Shown: positions 1 to 8,190 of the stretch, one piece after another
How positions within the stretch are numbered: the first letter of the stretch is position 1
Layout of the letters: each line of letters begins with the position of its first letter
From: CATOSD01 sp034421955
GTDB taxonomy: Bacteria > Chloroflexota > Dehalococcoidia > Lucifugimonadales > CATOSD01
Direction of reading: 5' to 3'
Length of the DNA: 64,000 nt
Assembly: GCA_034421955.1 (NCBI GenBank)
Contig: DAOUJZ010000013.1
Span: forward strand, 1-64,000
Notes under the pieces: generated by a model
What the model was told of the DNA's origin: nothing
The model's input: the letters and a program-made list of their open reading frames with translations, nothing else
The model's database searches: none
Translations under genes and position numbers: made by a program

Positions 1-75
1 CTCGAGCGCGAGTACCTCATCGTGGACGGCGGCCGCGTGGTCGGCGCCGCCTACAGCTACGCCTACGACGACTAG
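1..75 (+). CDS. C-terminal fragment of an unidentified protein
   Basis: The window opens inside a reading frame that runs in phase 1 and stops with TAG at 73-75. Only 24 residues are visible, ending in a Tyr/Ala/Asp-rich tail (AAYSYAYDD). This is too little to identify the family. A palindromic repeat follows 18 bp after the stop, as it does after several other genes here. Confidence 0.5.
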   Translation, partial: LEREYLIVDGGRVVGAAYSYAYDD

Positions 76-92
76 AGCACAGCGCCAAATAT

Positions 93-130
93 CCCTTCCC
101 CCTCGATGGGGGAAGGTTAGGATGGGGGTG
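93..130 (+). repeat. Palindromic dispersed repeat, family 1
   Basis: A GC-rich inverted repeat (CCCTTCCCCC and GGGGGAAGG around CGAT) is followed by a conserved tail ending in GGATGGGGGTG. Closely similar copies occur at 8097-8158, 11746-11783, 54744-54781, 56494-56530 and, inverted, 63016-63053. This copy lies between the first stop codon and the next start. Confidence 0.8.
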
Positions 131-148
131 AGTTAAGGCAGCCACGCC

Positions 149-1174
149 ATGAAGTTCCCATGGGCCAACACCCTGCTGCTGGTACTCATCGCCGCCGAGC
201 TGGTCAGCGGCTTCTTCGGCCTGGTGTCCAGCTCTCCGCGCGAGTGGTACTTCATCGTCGCGCACCGCATCAGCGGCTACGGCATCGTCGTCATCCTGGT
301 GTGGAAGGGCGCGAACGTCCTCTTCTCGCTGCGCTGGAAGAGGGCCGCCGCGCCGCGCACGGCCTCCGTAGTGCTCATGGCGCTGCTCGCCGTCACCCTC
401 GCGCTCGGCTTCGCCTGGTCGTTCGTCGGCCCCTTCGGCTGGGCGTGGTTCAGCGGCGTAAGCTGGCACATCTACGTCGGCGCTGCGCTCATACCTCTGC
501 TGGTCTGGCATGCCCTCTACCACACGCGCGGCTTCCCCGTCGGCTTCTGGGCCGACCGCCGCACCTTCCTCAGGCTCGCCGCCCTCGCCGTCGCCGCCAC
601 CGCCGCGTGGCAGGTGGGCGAGCTCAGCGCCAAAACCGCCAGCCTCAGCGGCGCCCGGCGCAGGTTCACCGGCTCCCACGAGGCCACCAGCTTCTCCGGC
701 AACGCCTTCCCGCTCACGTCGTGGCTCAACGACCGCCCGGCGCGCGTGGACCCCGCCGAGTGGCGGCTCACCGTGGGCGGCGCCGTCGAGCGCGAGCTCT
801 CGCTCGGCTACGACGACCTCGCCGCCGCCGCCGAGACCACCGCCACCATCGACTGCACCGGCGGCTGGTACTCCACCCAGGTCTGGAGCGGCGTCGCCGT
901 ATCCGACCTGCTGGCGCGCGCCGGCCCAACGGACGCCGCGTCCAGCGTCACCTTCACCTCCGTCACCGGCTACTACCGCCGCTTCTCCATGGCCGAGGCC
1001 GCCGGATACATGCTGGCGTCCCACGTGGGAGGCGAGACGCTCTCCCACGGCCACGGCTTTCCCCTGCGCCTCGTCGCGCCCGACAAGCGGGGTTTCGAGT
1101 GGGTCAAGTGGGTCGTCGATATCCGAGTCAACACAACCCCCAAGTGGCTCCAACCCCCACTCCCCATCCAATAG
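149..1174 (+). CDS. Cytochrome b-type membrane domain fused to a molybdopterin oxidoreductase
   Basis: 341 residues. The first 125 residues form about four membrane helices (near 6-26, 33-58, 72-92, 103-122) with histidines H39, H107, H121 and H125 that could ligate haem, as in cytochrome b561-like subunits. At 137-142 the sequence RRTFLR precedes a hydrophobic stretch and looks like an internal twin-arginine signal. Residues about 190-330 match the sulfite oxidase/MsrP (YedY) molybdopterin fold, with C236 in DCTGGW as the expected Mo ligand and a late GFEWVKW motif. MsrP and its haem partner MsrQ are normally separate proteins, so this is a single-chain version. The substrate is unknown; sulfoxide or sulfite-type chemistry is an inference. 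moaD and moaE lie 16 kb away. Confidence 0.8.
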   Translation: MKFPWANTLLLVLIAAELVSGFFGLVSSSPREWYFIVAHRISGYGIVVILVWKGANVLFSLRWKRAAAPRTASVVLMALLAVTLALGFAWSFVGPFGWAWFSGVSWHIYVGAALIPLLVWHALYHTRGFPVGFWADRRTFLRLAALAVAATAAWQVGELSAKTASLSGARRRFTGSHEATSFSGNAFPLTSWLNDRPARVDPAEWRLTVGGAVERELSLGYDDLAAAAETTATIDCTGGWYSTQVWSGVAVSDLLARAGPTDAASSVTFTSVTGYYRRFSMAEAAGYMLASHVGGETLSHGHGFPLRLVAPDKRGFEWVKWVVDIRVNTTPKWLQPPLPIQ

Positions 1175-1232
1175 GCAAGCCCCTTCCCAGCCCCGATGGA
1201 ACCTTTTCCCCGCCGTGTGCGTATTGTCTTGT

Positions 1233-1244
1233 GAGAGTACTCTC
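1233..1244. promoter_or_regulatory. Perfect 12-bp palindrome upstream of the ECF sigma gene
   Basis: GAGAGTACTCTC is a perfect palindrome 24 bp upstream of the sigma-factor start and just before a GGAGG-like ribosome binding site. It sits where an operator or an autoregulatory element would be expected. No factor can be assigned. Confidence 0.3.
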
Positions 1245-1267
1245 GAACACCCGGCTGGAGGCGGGCT

Positions 1268-1816
1268 ATGACCGAAGCCGAGGCCATACGGCTCTGCCAG
1301 GAAGGCTCCCCGGACGCCTTCCGGCACTTGGTCGAGCAACATAAGAACACGCTCTACGGCACGGCGGTGCTCATGACGGGCGACAGGTCAGTCGCCGAGG
1401 AGCACGTACAGGAGGCCTTCCTGTCCGCGTGGCGCGGCATCGGGCGCTTCCAGCGTGGACGCCCGTTCAAGCCGTGGATCGTCCGCATCCTTGTCAACCG
1501 CATCGTATCCAGCCGCAGGAGGAACAGGGCGCCTACCGCCCCGCTCGAACACGCCGACCGCGTCACCGGCTCGGCCGACGTCCTGGAGTCGGCGATGTCC
1601 GCCGAAAGGCGCGACGAGGTACAGGCCGCGCTCGGCCGCCTCAGCCCGCGGCACCACGAGGTGGTGGTCCTGCGCTACTTCGCGGAGTTGTCGTTGAGCG
1701 AGGTTGCCGCGGCCATCGGGGTGCGGGAGGGCACAGTGAAGTCCAGGCTGAGCCGCGCGCTCGGCCGCCTCAGAGAAGAGCTCTTGGAGACTTGCGATAT
1801 GGAGGGGTGGCGATGA
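1268..1816 (+). CDS. ECF-type RNA polymerase sigma factor (RpoE-like)
   Basis: 182 residues, the usual ECF length. Region 2 covers about residues 10-80 (AFRHLVEQH, AEEHVQEAFLSAWRG) and binds core polymerase and the -10 element. Region 4 is the C-terminal helix-turn-helix (LSLSEVAAAIGVREGTVKSRLSRAL). The ATG at 1268 follows a GGAGG-like site. The stop overlaps the start of the next gene (ATGA, 1813-1816), so the two are almost certainly co-translated. Since ECF sigma factors are usually followed by their anti-sigma factor, the membrane VWA protein downstream is the natural candidate regulator. The inducing signal cannot be read from the sequence. Confidence 0.95.
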   Translation: MTEAEAIRLCQEGSPDAFRHLVEQHKNTLYGTAVLMTGDRSVAEEHVQEAFLSAWRGIGRFQRGRPFKPWIVRILVNRIVSSRRRNRAPTAPLEHADRVTGSADVLESAMSAERRDEVQAALGRLSPRHHEVVVLRYFAELSLSEVAAAIGVREGTVKSRLSRALGRLREELLETCDMEGWR

Positions 1817-3939
1817 GGAGCAACGATCCGTTCGACCGCGAAATGGAATACACGCTCAGAGGCTACTTCGCCAGGCGCTCCCGCGAGCTCGAGGCCCCCG
1901 CGGACACCTGGGCGCGCCTGGAGCGCCGCCTGGAAACGAGGCAGCGCCGTGGGTATGGAATCCACATGTGGAAAATTCTGACTGGGGCGGTGGGAACGGC
2001 GGCCGTCGCGGTGGTGCTTGTGTTTGTGTTGATGCAAGCGTTGCCACAAATGTTGCCAATCGATCAGAGCCCCGCGTCCATATTGATAGGCAGTGCCCCG
2101 GAGTCCGCGACGGCCCGCAGGTCGCAGCCCGCGCCCGCGCCCACCTCCGCCGGTCTGCCAGGCCAGCCTGGCAACCCCGGGAACCCTGGTCCGCAGGGGC
2201 CGCAAGGACCGCCTGCGCCCGCTTCTGCCGCCGCCCAGGCAACGCAGGCCCAAGCTCTCGCCTCCGCGCTCGCGGAGATGGCCCAGCCGACCACGGCGCC
2301 TGGATCCCAGGCGCCGGCGGCCCCTGCGGCCCCCGCCCCGACCGCCATGCCCGCGCCCCAAGCCACGGCCGCCCCCGTCGCGCCGGCGGCGCGGCCCACG
2401 GCAGCGGCCGCCGCGCAGTCTTCCGCCCCCGCGCAGCCGTACGCGACGCCGGCTCCCGCAGCGGCGCAGGTGGCTGCCGAACGTGCGCCCCGGCACCCCG
2501 GCGCAACCACCTTCGCGGACTTCGCGCGCCAACCCGCCGTGCTCGTCGCAGAGGACGCCGTGTCCACCTTCAGCCTGGACGTGGACCGCACGTCCTACTT
2601 CCTGGCGCTCAACTGGGCGGACGCGGGCTTCGGCGTGGAGCCGGACTCGGTAAGGGCCGAGGAGTGGATAAACGCCTTCGACTACGGCTACGCCCCGCCG
2701 CCGGACGAGTGGGGCTTCGGCGTGGAGACCGACTTCGTGGCCCACCCGCTGGATCCCGGCAAGCTGCTCGCACGCATCGGGTTCCAGGCGCCGCACCTGC
2801 CAGACGACAGGCCGCTCAACGTGACGCTCGTGCTGGACGCCTCCGGGTCGATGGCGGACGGCAACCGCGTCGCCATCGCGCGCGCCGCCGCCGAGGCCAT
2901 CCGCCAGAGCCTGCGCCCCCAGGATAGCATCGCGGTCGTCCACTTCACCACCAACGTCGTCCGTGGGCTGACGGTGACGCACGCCCACCCGGACGACCAT
3001 GCCGTCACCTCGTCGATAGCCAACCTGGTCCCCCGCGAAAGCACCAACGTGCAGGCGGGCCTGAACGCGGGCGTCGAGTTGGCTCATGAAGCCAGGCTCG
3101 TGCGTCCGAACGCCTACAACTACGTCATCCTCATGTCGGACGGCGTAGCCAACGTGGACGCCACCGACCCGTTCGGCATACTCGAGTCGGCATACGACAG
3201 CAACGCCGCCAACCCGCTGCGGCTCATAACCGTGGGCGTCGGCATCGAGAACTACAACGACTACCTGCTTGAACAGCTCGCGCAGCACGGCAACGGCTGG
3301 TACCGCTACCTGAACACCGTAGACCAGGCTCGGGCCACCTTCAGCCGCGAGAACTGGCTGGCGCTGTCCACGCCCTTCGCGGACCAGACGCGCGCCCAGG
3401 TGACCTGGGACCCCGCCCTCGTGCACTCGTGGCGCATCGTCGGCTACGAGAACCGCGTCACGCCCGACGAGACGTTCGCCCAAGACCGCAAGGAGTTCGC
3501 GGAAATCTACTCCGGCGCCGCCACCACGGTGCTCTACGAGCTTGAGCTGCGAAGCGGCGTGGCGCTGCCCCTCGGCGAGAAGGCGGACCTGGGCCGCGTC
3601 GAGATTCGCTGGATCGTCCCCGGCACCCAGCAGTCGCGCAGCCAGCGCGCGGAAGTGACGGGTAGGGCGGAAGTCCCCTTCGGATACGGCGCCGACCCCA
3701 TGCTGCGCCTGGCCGCCATTGTCGGCCTCGCGGCCGACCGCTACAGCGCGCTGCCGCGGGTGTCTGCGGAGGGCCACTACGCCATACGCGACGACCTCGA
3801 CAGGCTGGGCGAGCACCTGGACGTCCTGTGGTCCGACCTCGGACACCTCGACGCATTCCACGACTTCTCGTACCTGCTCGAGCGCATCACCGAGAACGTA
3901 AAAGCCCGACCGCCGCGGCCATCCGGCTACAGCAACTAG
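1813..3939 (+). CDS. Membrane VWA-domain protein, candidate anti-sigma/sensor
   Basis: 708 residues from the ATG that overlaps the sigma-factor stop. The cytoplasmic N-terminus (about 50 residues, charged, with LERRLETRQRR) precedes one membrane helix (about 55-76). Outside follow a short collagen-like stretch (GNPGPQGPQGPP) and a long Ala/Pro-rich linker. A von Willebrand A domain has an intact MIDAS motif, DASGSM, starting at D342, and the C-terminus resembles the DUF3520 region of YfbK-type proteins. Placement behind an ECF sigma gene suggests the N-terminus works as an anti-sigma segment controlled by what the VWA domain binds; this is inference, since the usual zinc anti-sigma HxxxCxxC motif is absent. 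Confidence 0.8.
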   Translation: MRSNDPFDREMEYTLRGYFARRSRELEAPADTWARLERRLETRQRRGYGIHMWKILTGAVGTAAVAVVLVFVLMQALPQMLPIDQSPASILIGSAPESATARRSQPAPAPTSAGLPGQPGNPGNPGPQGPQGPPAPASAAAQATQAQALASALAEMAQPTTAPGSQAPAAPAAPAPTAMPAPQATAAPVAPAARPTAAAAAQSSAPAQPYATPAPAAAQVAAERAPRHPGATTFADFARQPAVLVAEDAVSTFSLDVDRTSYFLALNWADAGFGVEPDSVRAEEWINAFDYGYAPPPDEWGFGVETDFVAHPLDPGKLLARIGFQAPHLPDDRPLNVTLVLDASGSMADGNRVAIARAAAEAIRQSLRPQDSIAVVHFTTNVVRGLTVTHAHPDDHAVTSSIANLVPRESTNVQAGLNAGVELAHEARLVRPNAYNYVILMSDGVANVDATDPFGILESAYDSNAANPLRLITVGVGIENYNDYLLEQLAQHGNGWYRYLNTVDQARATFSRENWLALSTPFADQTRAQVTWDPALVHSWRIVGYENRVTPDETFAQDRKEFAEIYSGAATTVLYELELRSGVALPLGEKADLGRVEIRWIVPGTQQSRSQRAEVTGRAEVPFGYGADPMLRLAAIVGLAADRYSALPRVSAEGHYAIRDDLDRLGEHLDVLWSDLGHLDAFHDFSYLLERITENVKARPPRPSGYSN

Positions 3940-3968
3940 CAATCGTCTCACCGAGAGGAGAAACCTCA

Positions 3969-5741
3969 ATGAGGACAACGCTCGCGTCCATCTGCCTGTT
4001 CGTGCTCGCCGCGGCGCTCCTGGCCGCGTGTTCAGGCGACCGGGCCGACGAGCCGCCCGTTGTGGCCCAGATCGTCCCCACGCTCTCTCCCGCGCCCGTG
4101 CCCACGGCCGCCGAAACGCCGAGGCCGACGCAGACGCCCGAATCTGTCCCTACGCCAGCGCCGACCGAGACGCCGGAACCCATTGCCACGCGGACGCCCA
4201 TGCCGACGGCGACCCCCACCGAGACGCCAACACCAAGGCCAGAGGCGACTCTTACCCCAACCGCTTCGCCTACACCTACGTTCACGCCGACGGCCAGGGC
4301 CACCGACACCCCGACGCCGTCGCCGACCGCAACCGCGACGCACACTCCAACGCCCACCGCAACGAACACGCCGACGGCCAGGGCCACCGACACCCCGACG
4401 CCGGCGCCGACCGCAGCACCGACTCAGACTCCAACGCCCGCTCCGACCGCTACACCAACACCAACGCCCACGCCGACCCCGGTTCCCAGGGCGTCGTCGC
4501 CCCCGCCGACCTGGGTGTTCGTCGAGAACATCCCTGAGGAGCACAGGGCCGTGCTCCGGGAGGAGATGGAGCAGGTCCGTGCCTTCTTCGCTGCCCAACA
4601 CGGCGTGGAGGCGACCGGCTTCACGGTGTTTGTCGGCACGGACCACGATGCGTCCCGCGCGGCCTACTACGACCTGACCGGCCACAGAATCTCGGAAGCT
4701 TACAGCCCGAACAGTTTCTGGTATCACGGCTGGGTCACGTCCATGGACACGGGCGGGGCCGTGATTGGGTTGATGTACGGCGGGAACGTCTCCGACCGCA
4801 GGCTTGGTTCCCTCGTGAGCATCGTCGCCCACGAGTACTTCCACGTGTTGCAGGGGCAGTACGTCGCGGGGTTCGAGACGCTGGGTGACGACGACGGCGT
4901 GGTGGCCTGGAGCCTGTCTTCCGACGCCTTCCCGGCGTGGCTGGTGGAGGGAGCGGCCTCCTATGCCGACTTCCGGTACTCGACCCCGACCAGGCCCGGA
5001 CGCCTCGCATTCCTGGAGCAGCGCTACACGCCATACAAAGACCTGGCCTGGAGCCGCACGACAAACCCCATTCTGGATGACCCGGCCGCCGCGCTTGAAC
5101 TCGTTGAGGACAGGGATGCCTGTGAGTCGTCGCCGTTCGGGTATCCCCTGGGCTTCCTGGCCACGCGCTACGCGGTCGAGGAGGTCGCGAAGGAGGACGG
5201 CTCGTACGCGGACTTCTGGCGGCTCGCGGGGGAGCGACGGAATTGGCGGCACGCCTTCCACGCCGCGTTCGGCGTCTCGGTCGAGGACTTCTATGAAGAC
5301 TTCGGCGAGTGGTTCAACTCGCAGGACTCCCCTGTGCCCATCATGACGAAGTTCGAGGTTCGGGTGCGCTGGCCCAAGCAACCCCCGTCCAGAAAGGGCG
5401 TGGTGGATCTCAGTCTGGAGGAGGACAACGGTACGTGGACGGGTACCCCTATCAACCTGGTTCTCAGGACGAGTAGCGTGTCCGCGGACGATGGCACGTT
5501 CCGTGTGGACTACCCCGAAGGCGCTACGGGGCGGGGCGTCCTCGCCCTGTGGTGGCGGGAGGACGACGGGTGCACGGAGCATCTGCTTGGCTACTATAAG
5601 GACGGGGGCTTTACCTCGAACCGCGACGAGGCCACATGGGTCGAACTCACCGGAGAACAGGGTGGCACGGATTGGACTATCCCCGTGAATCCGAGCGTGC
5701 TCCCGTACACGGGCGTGTGCTTCGGCTGCAACTGCCCATAG
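3969..5741 (+). CDS. Lipoprotein with Thr-Pro stalk and HExxH metallopeptidase core, copy 1
   Basis: 590 residues. The start is the ATG 9 bp after GAGAGGAG. A signal peptide ends in the lipobox LAAC, so the protein should be lipid-anchored. Residues roughly 35-175 are low-complexity Thr/Pro/Ala repeats forming an extended stalk. The globular part carries HEYFH at 288-292 and WLVEGAASYAD with E327, spaced like the HExxH and distal Glu of gluzincin peptidases (peptidase MA-like). The reading frame ends in FGCNCP. The next gene is a full-length paralogue with the same leader. Together with the upstream sigma/VWA pair this looks like one cell-envelope cassette. The substrate is unknown. Confidence 0.85.
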   Translation: MRTTLASICLFVLAAALLAACSGDRADEPPVVAQIVPTLSPAPVPTAAETPRPTQTPESVPTPAPTETPEPIATRTPMPTATPTETPTPRPEATLTPTASPTPTFTPTARATDTPTPSPTATATHTPTPTATNTPTARATDTPTPAPTAAPTQTPTPAPTATPTPTPTPTPVPRASSPPPTWVFVENIPEEHRAVLREEMEQVRAFFAAQHGVEATGFTVFVGTDHDASRAAYYDLTGHRISEAYSPNSFWYHGWVTSMDTGGAVIGLMYGGNVSDRRLGSLVSIVAHEYFHVLQGQYVAGFETLGDDDGVVAWSLSSDAFPAWLVEGAASYADFRYSTPTRPGRLAFLEQRYTPYKDLAWSRTTNPILDDPAAALELVEDRDACESSPFGYPLGFLATRYAVEEVAKEDGSYADFWRLAGERRNWRHAFHAAFGVSVEDFYEDFGEWFNSQDSPVPIMTKFEVRVRWPKQPPSRKGVVDLSLEEDNGTWTGTPINLVLRTSSVSADDGTFRVDYPEGATGRGVLALWWREDDGCTEHLLGYYKDGGFTSNRDEATWVELTGEQGGTDWTIPVNPSVLPYTGVCFGCNCP

Positions 5742-5782
5742 GCCGCCGCCCATTCGCTGTCTCACCGAGAGGAGAAGCCTCT

Positions 5783-7534
5783 ATGAGTACAACGCTCGCG
5801 TCCGTCTGCCTGTTGCTGCTCGCCGCGGCGCTCCTGGCCGCGTGTTCGGGCGACCGGGCCGACGAGCCGCCCGTTGTGGCACAGGTCGTCCCCACGCTCG
5901 CTCCCGCGCCTGTACCCGCGGCCACCGAGACGCCGAGGCCGACGCAGACGCCCACATCAGTCCCTACACTGGCGCCGACCCTGACGCCGGAACCCGTTGC
6001 CACGCGGACGCCCATGCCGACGGCTGCCCCCACCGAGACCCCGACACCAACGGTCACTGCGACACAGACACCAACCCCAACACCCACGGAGACCCCGACT
6101 CCCTCGCCGACACCAACGCTCTCTCCCACCGCAACCGCGACGCACACTCCGCGCCCGACACCTACGTTCACGCCGACGGCCACGGCGACGTTTACACCTA
6201 CGCCCACACCAACCCAAACGCCAACGCCGACGAACACCCCCGTGCCAACCGCGACGCCCACGAATACGCCGACCCCAACGCCCATACCCGTGGCGTCGTC
6301 GCCCCCGCCGAGGTGGGTGTTCGCCGGTGACATCCCCGACGAGCACAGGGCGCTTCTACAGAAGGACTTGGAGGGCGTCCGCGGCTTCTTTGGCGGTCTG
6401 TACGGTGTCGAGGCGACCGGGTTCACCGTGCTCGTGGGCGACGGCCCCGATTCCGTAGCGAACGCATACAGTGGACTGACCGGCAGGGAGATAACGAGAA
6501 ACTACATCGTGAAGTGGGGGTTCAGCGGATGGGCCACGACCACGAAGCGAGGGGGCGCCCTGATCGTCCTCATGTACCGGCCAGGCGAGGACGACCTGCC
6601 ATACTACGCCATCGCCCACGAGTATTTCCACGTCCTGCAGGGTCAGCAGGCCCAGGGGTTCGTAACGCTGCCCAATGGAGAGAAGGACTACAGCTACAGA
6701 ATCTGGACATCCAAGAGCGCTTACTGGTTGGTGGAGGGCACAGCCGAATACGCCGACGACGCGTACTCTTCGGTCGCCGACCGGCCCGTGCCCTATCGGG
6801 GCGCTGATTGGCGCAGGGAGTACCTGGAGAAGCAGCGCGTGCGCGAGCCCGAATCCATACGGGACGTTGCCGCGGAGTTGGAGAGGATGGAGGACTGGAG
6901 CGGTTTCCACGACGACACGGTGAGCTTGTCGTACTCCCTCAGTTTCTACGCGTCGGTGTTTCTGATTGACGAGGTGGCCAAGGAGCGCGACGGCTCGTAC
7001 GTCCGTTACTGGCGGCTGCTGCACGACCGGGGAGATTGGAAGCGCGCCTTCGAGGACGCCTTCGGGTTGCCTGTGGAGGAGTTCTATCCGGCCTTCCGGG
7101 AGTGGTTCGACGCGAACATCGTCGGCGAGGCCGCTACGCGCGTCAGGCTCCGCGTGCAATTCCGCTGGCCCCAGGCGCCTATCGACGCCAGCGACTGGGG
7201 GAAACCCATATTCCGCGTGGTGGACAGGGACTGGCGCGGCTCCCCGGGCAGAATCACCACCGCATCGCCCGGCTGGAAGCTCAACGTCGCCTACTTCGTC
7301 TACAACCGCGGCGTGACCGGCGACGCTGTTCTCGCCCTGATGTGGACGCGCGACGGCTGCACGCTCTGGCCGCTCGGCTACTACCAGAACGGGAAGCTGG
7401 TCACGTCCGTCGAGGCGGCCACGCGCTTCGAGTTCACCGGTGAGTCCCAGGACATCGAGTGGGTCCTCTCCGTGCATCCCGCCGCGCTCCCACGCGCAGG
7501 ATCGGGGCAACGCCTCGGCAACTGTCCCAACTGA
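5783..7534 (+). CDS. Lipoprotein with Thr-Pro stalk and HExxH metallopeptidase core, copy 2
   Basis: 583 residues, a tandem paralogue of the preceding gene. The untranslated leader is also duplicated: a CACCGAGAGGAGAA box sits just before both starts, and the signal peptides are nearly identical (lipobox LAAC). The Thr-Pro stalk is again about 140 residues but has diverged in repeat order. HEYFH lies at 279-283 and the distal Glu at E318, the same 39-residue spacing as copy 1, so both are predicted active. Outside these motifs the catalytic domains have diverged strongly, which suggests an old duplication with different substrates, while the 5' parts stayed similar. Confidence 0.85.
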   Translation: MSTTLASVCLLLLAAALLAACSGDRADEPPVVAQVVPTLAPAPVPAATETPRPTQTPTSVPTLAPTLTPEPVATRTPMPTAAPTETPTPTVTATQTPTPTPTETPTPSPTPTLSPTATATHTPRPTPTFTPTATATFTPTPTPTQTPTPTNTPVPTATPTNTPTPTPIPVASSPPPRWVFAGDIPDEHRALLQKDLEGVRGFFGGLYGVEATGFTVLVGDGPDSVANAYSGLTGREITRNYIVKWGFSGWATTTKRGGALIVLMYRPGEDDLPYYAIAHEYFHVLQGQQAQGFVTLPNGEKDYSYRIWTSKSAYWLVEGTAEYADDAYSSVADRPVPYRGADWRREYLEKQRVREPESIRDVAAELERMEDWSGFHDDTVSLSYSLSFYASVFLIDEVAKERDGSYVRYWRLLHDRGDWKRAFEDAFGLPVEEFYPAFREWFDANIVGEAATRVRLRVQFRWPQAPIDASDWGKPIFRVVDRDWRGSPGRITTASPGWKLNVAYFVYNRGVTGDAVLALMWTRDGCTLWPLGYYQNGKLVTSVEAATRFEFTGESQDIEWVLSVHPAALPRAGSGQRLGNCPN

Positions 7535-7645
7535 CGCGCGTTTGGCTTGGAAACTTCCGCCGAACACCCTGCCGGCATACGCGCACCCGGACACCCCGCC
7601 GGCCGTCTCGCGCTTGACAGCGCCATCGGTGCTTGCCATCATGAT

Positions 7646-7659
7646 AGTACATCAGTTCG
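7646..7659 (+). promoter_or_regulatory. Operator-like site before the IrrE-like gene
   Basis: The 14-mer AGTACATCAGTTCG matches TGTTCGTCAGTTCG at 8625-8638 in 11 of 14 positions. It lies 22 bp upstream of the IrrE-like start. The XRE regulator encoded between the two sites is the obvious candidate binder (inference). Confidence 0.35.
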
Positions 7660-7680
7660 CTATCGAAGAAGAGGTCCGAA

Positions 7681-8190
7681 TTGCACGGCAGACTCATGGC
7701 CGCCCAGACCTGGGACGACCACAACCTGCGAACGCCTGTCGACCTGCGGGCGCTGACCCGCGCGCTCGGGCTGCGGGTGGTGGAGTTCCCCTTCAGCGGC
7801 CGGCTGAAAGAGGTGATCATCGACGGCGTGATCGGCGTCCGTCCAGGGCTGTCGCGCGCCGAGTTCCGGTGGCTGGTGGCGCACGCGACCGGCCACCACC
7901 TGCTGCACCTGGGCACGAGCTTCTACCTGGAGAGCTGGCAGTGGGTGAACCGGGCGAAAGCCGAAAGGCAGGCAGAGGAGTTCGCGGCCTGCCTGCTCGG
8001 CGGACCGGACGGCTGGCGTCTCAGCGCGCCGGAGCTCGGCATCCCGGAGGCCAAGCTCCCGCTCGTGGCGGAACTGACTCGGCAATCCCCTATTGTCCCT
8101 TCCCCCTCGACGGGGGAAGAGCCTGCCCTGAGCTTGTCGAAGGGTCAGGATGGGGGTGTAACCCCGCCCCGCCGCGTGCTCCGCACGTAG
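7681..8190 (+). CDS. ImmA/IrrE-like protein with altered catalytic motif
   Basis: 169 residues from TTG, chosen because GAAGAAGAGG lies 6 bp upstream; an ATG at 7696 is the alternative. The region around residues 60-85 (FRWLVAHATGHHLLHLG) aligns with the HExxH helix of ImmA/IrrE (COG2856) proteases, but the catalytic Glu is replaced by Ala (HATGH). A following Ala/Glu-rich helix (RQAEEFAACLLG) fits the third ligand region. ImmA/IrrE proteins cleave or sense XRE-type repressors, and an XRE regulator is encoded convergently next door. The last 30 or so residues (from IVPSPSTGE) are encoded by a dispersed repeat and are probably not part of the ancestral protein. Confidence 0.7.
   Translation: MHGRLMAAQTWDDHNLRTPVDLRALTRALGLRVVEFPFSGRLKEVIIDGVIGVRPGLSRAEFRWLVAHATGHHLLHLGTSFYLESWQWVNRAKAERQAEEFAACLLGGPDGWRLSAPELGIPEAKLPLVAELTRQSPIVPSPSTGEEPALSLSKGQDGGVTPPRRVLRT
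8097..8158 (+). repeat. Palindromic repeat family 1 interrupted by a second repeat
   Basis: A family 1 element (CCCTTCCCCCTCGACGGGGG plus GTCAGGATGGGGGTG) is split at about 8119-8142 by a different short repeat, GCCTGCCCTGAGCTTGTCG, whose relative is at 39701-39726. The composite covers the 3' ends of two convergent genes and supplies both of their C-terminal codons. Confidence 0.75.

Noticed and set aside
1675..3978. Long minus-strand frame of 767 codons opposite the VWA gene
   Set aside because: It is a shadow of high-GC codon bias, rich in Arg/Gly/Val repeats with no domain, while the plus strand carries a clear VWA domain.
4100..4490. Regular short repeats that could suggest a CRISPR or tandem DNA array (also 5930-6290)
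   Set aside because: They are Thr-Pro codon repeats inside the lipoprotein stalks, with irregular unit length and no spacers.
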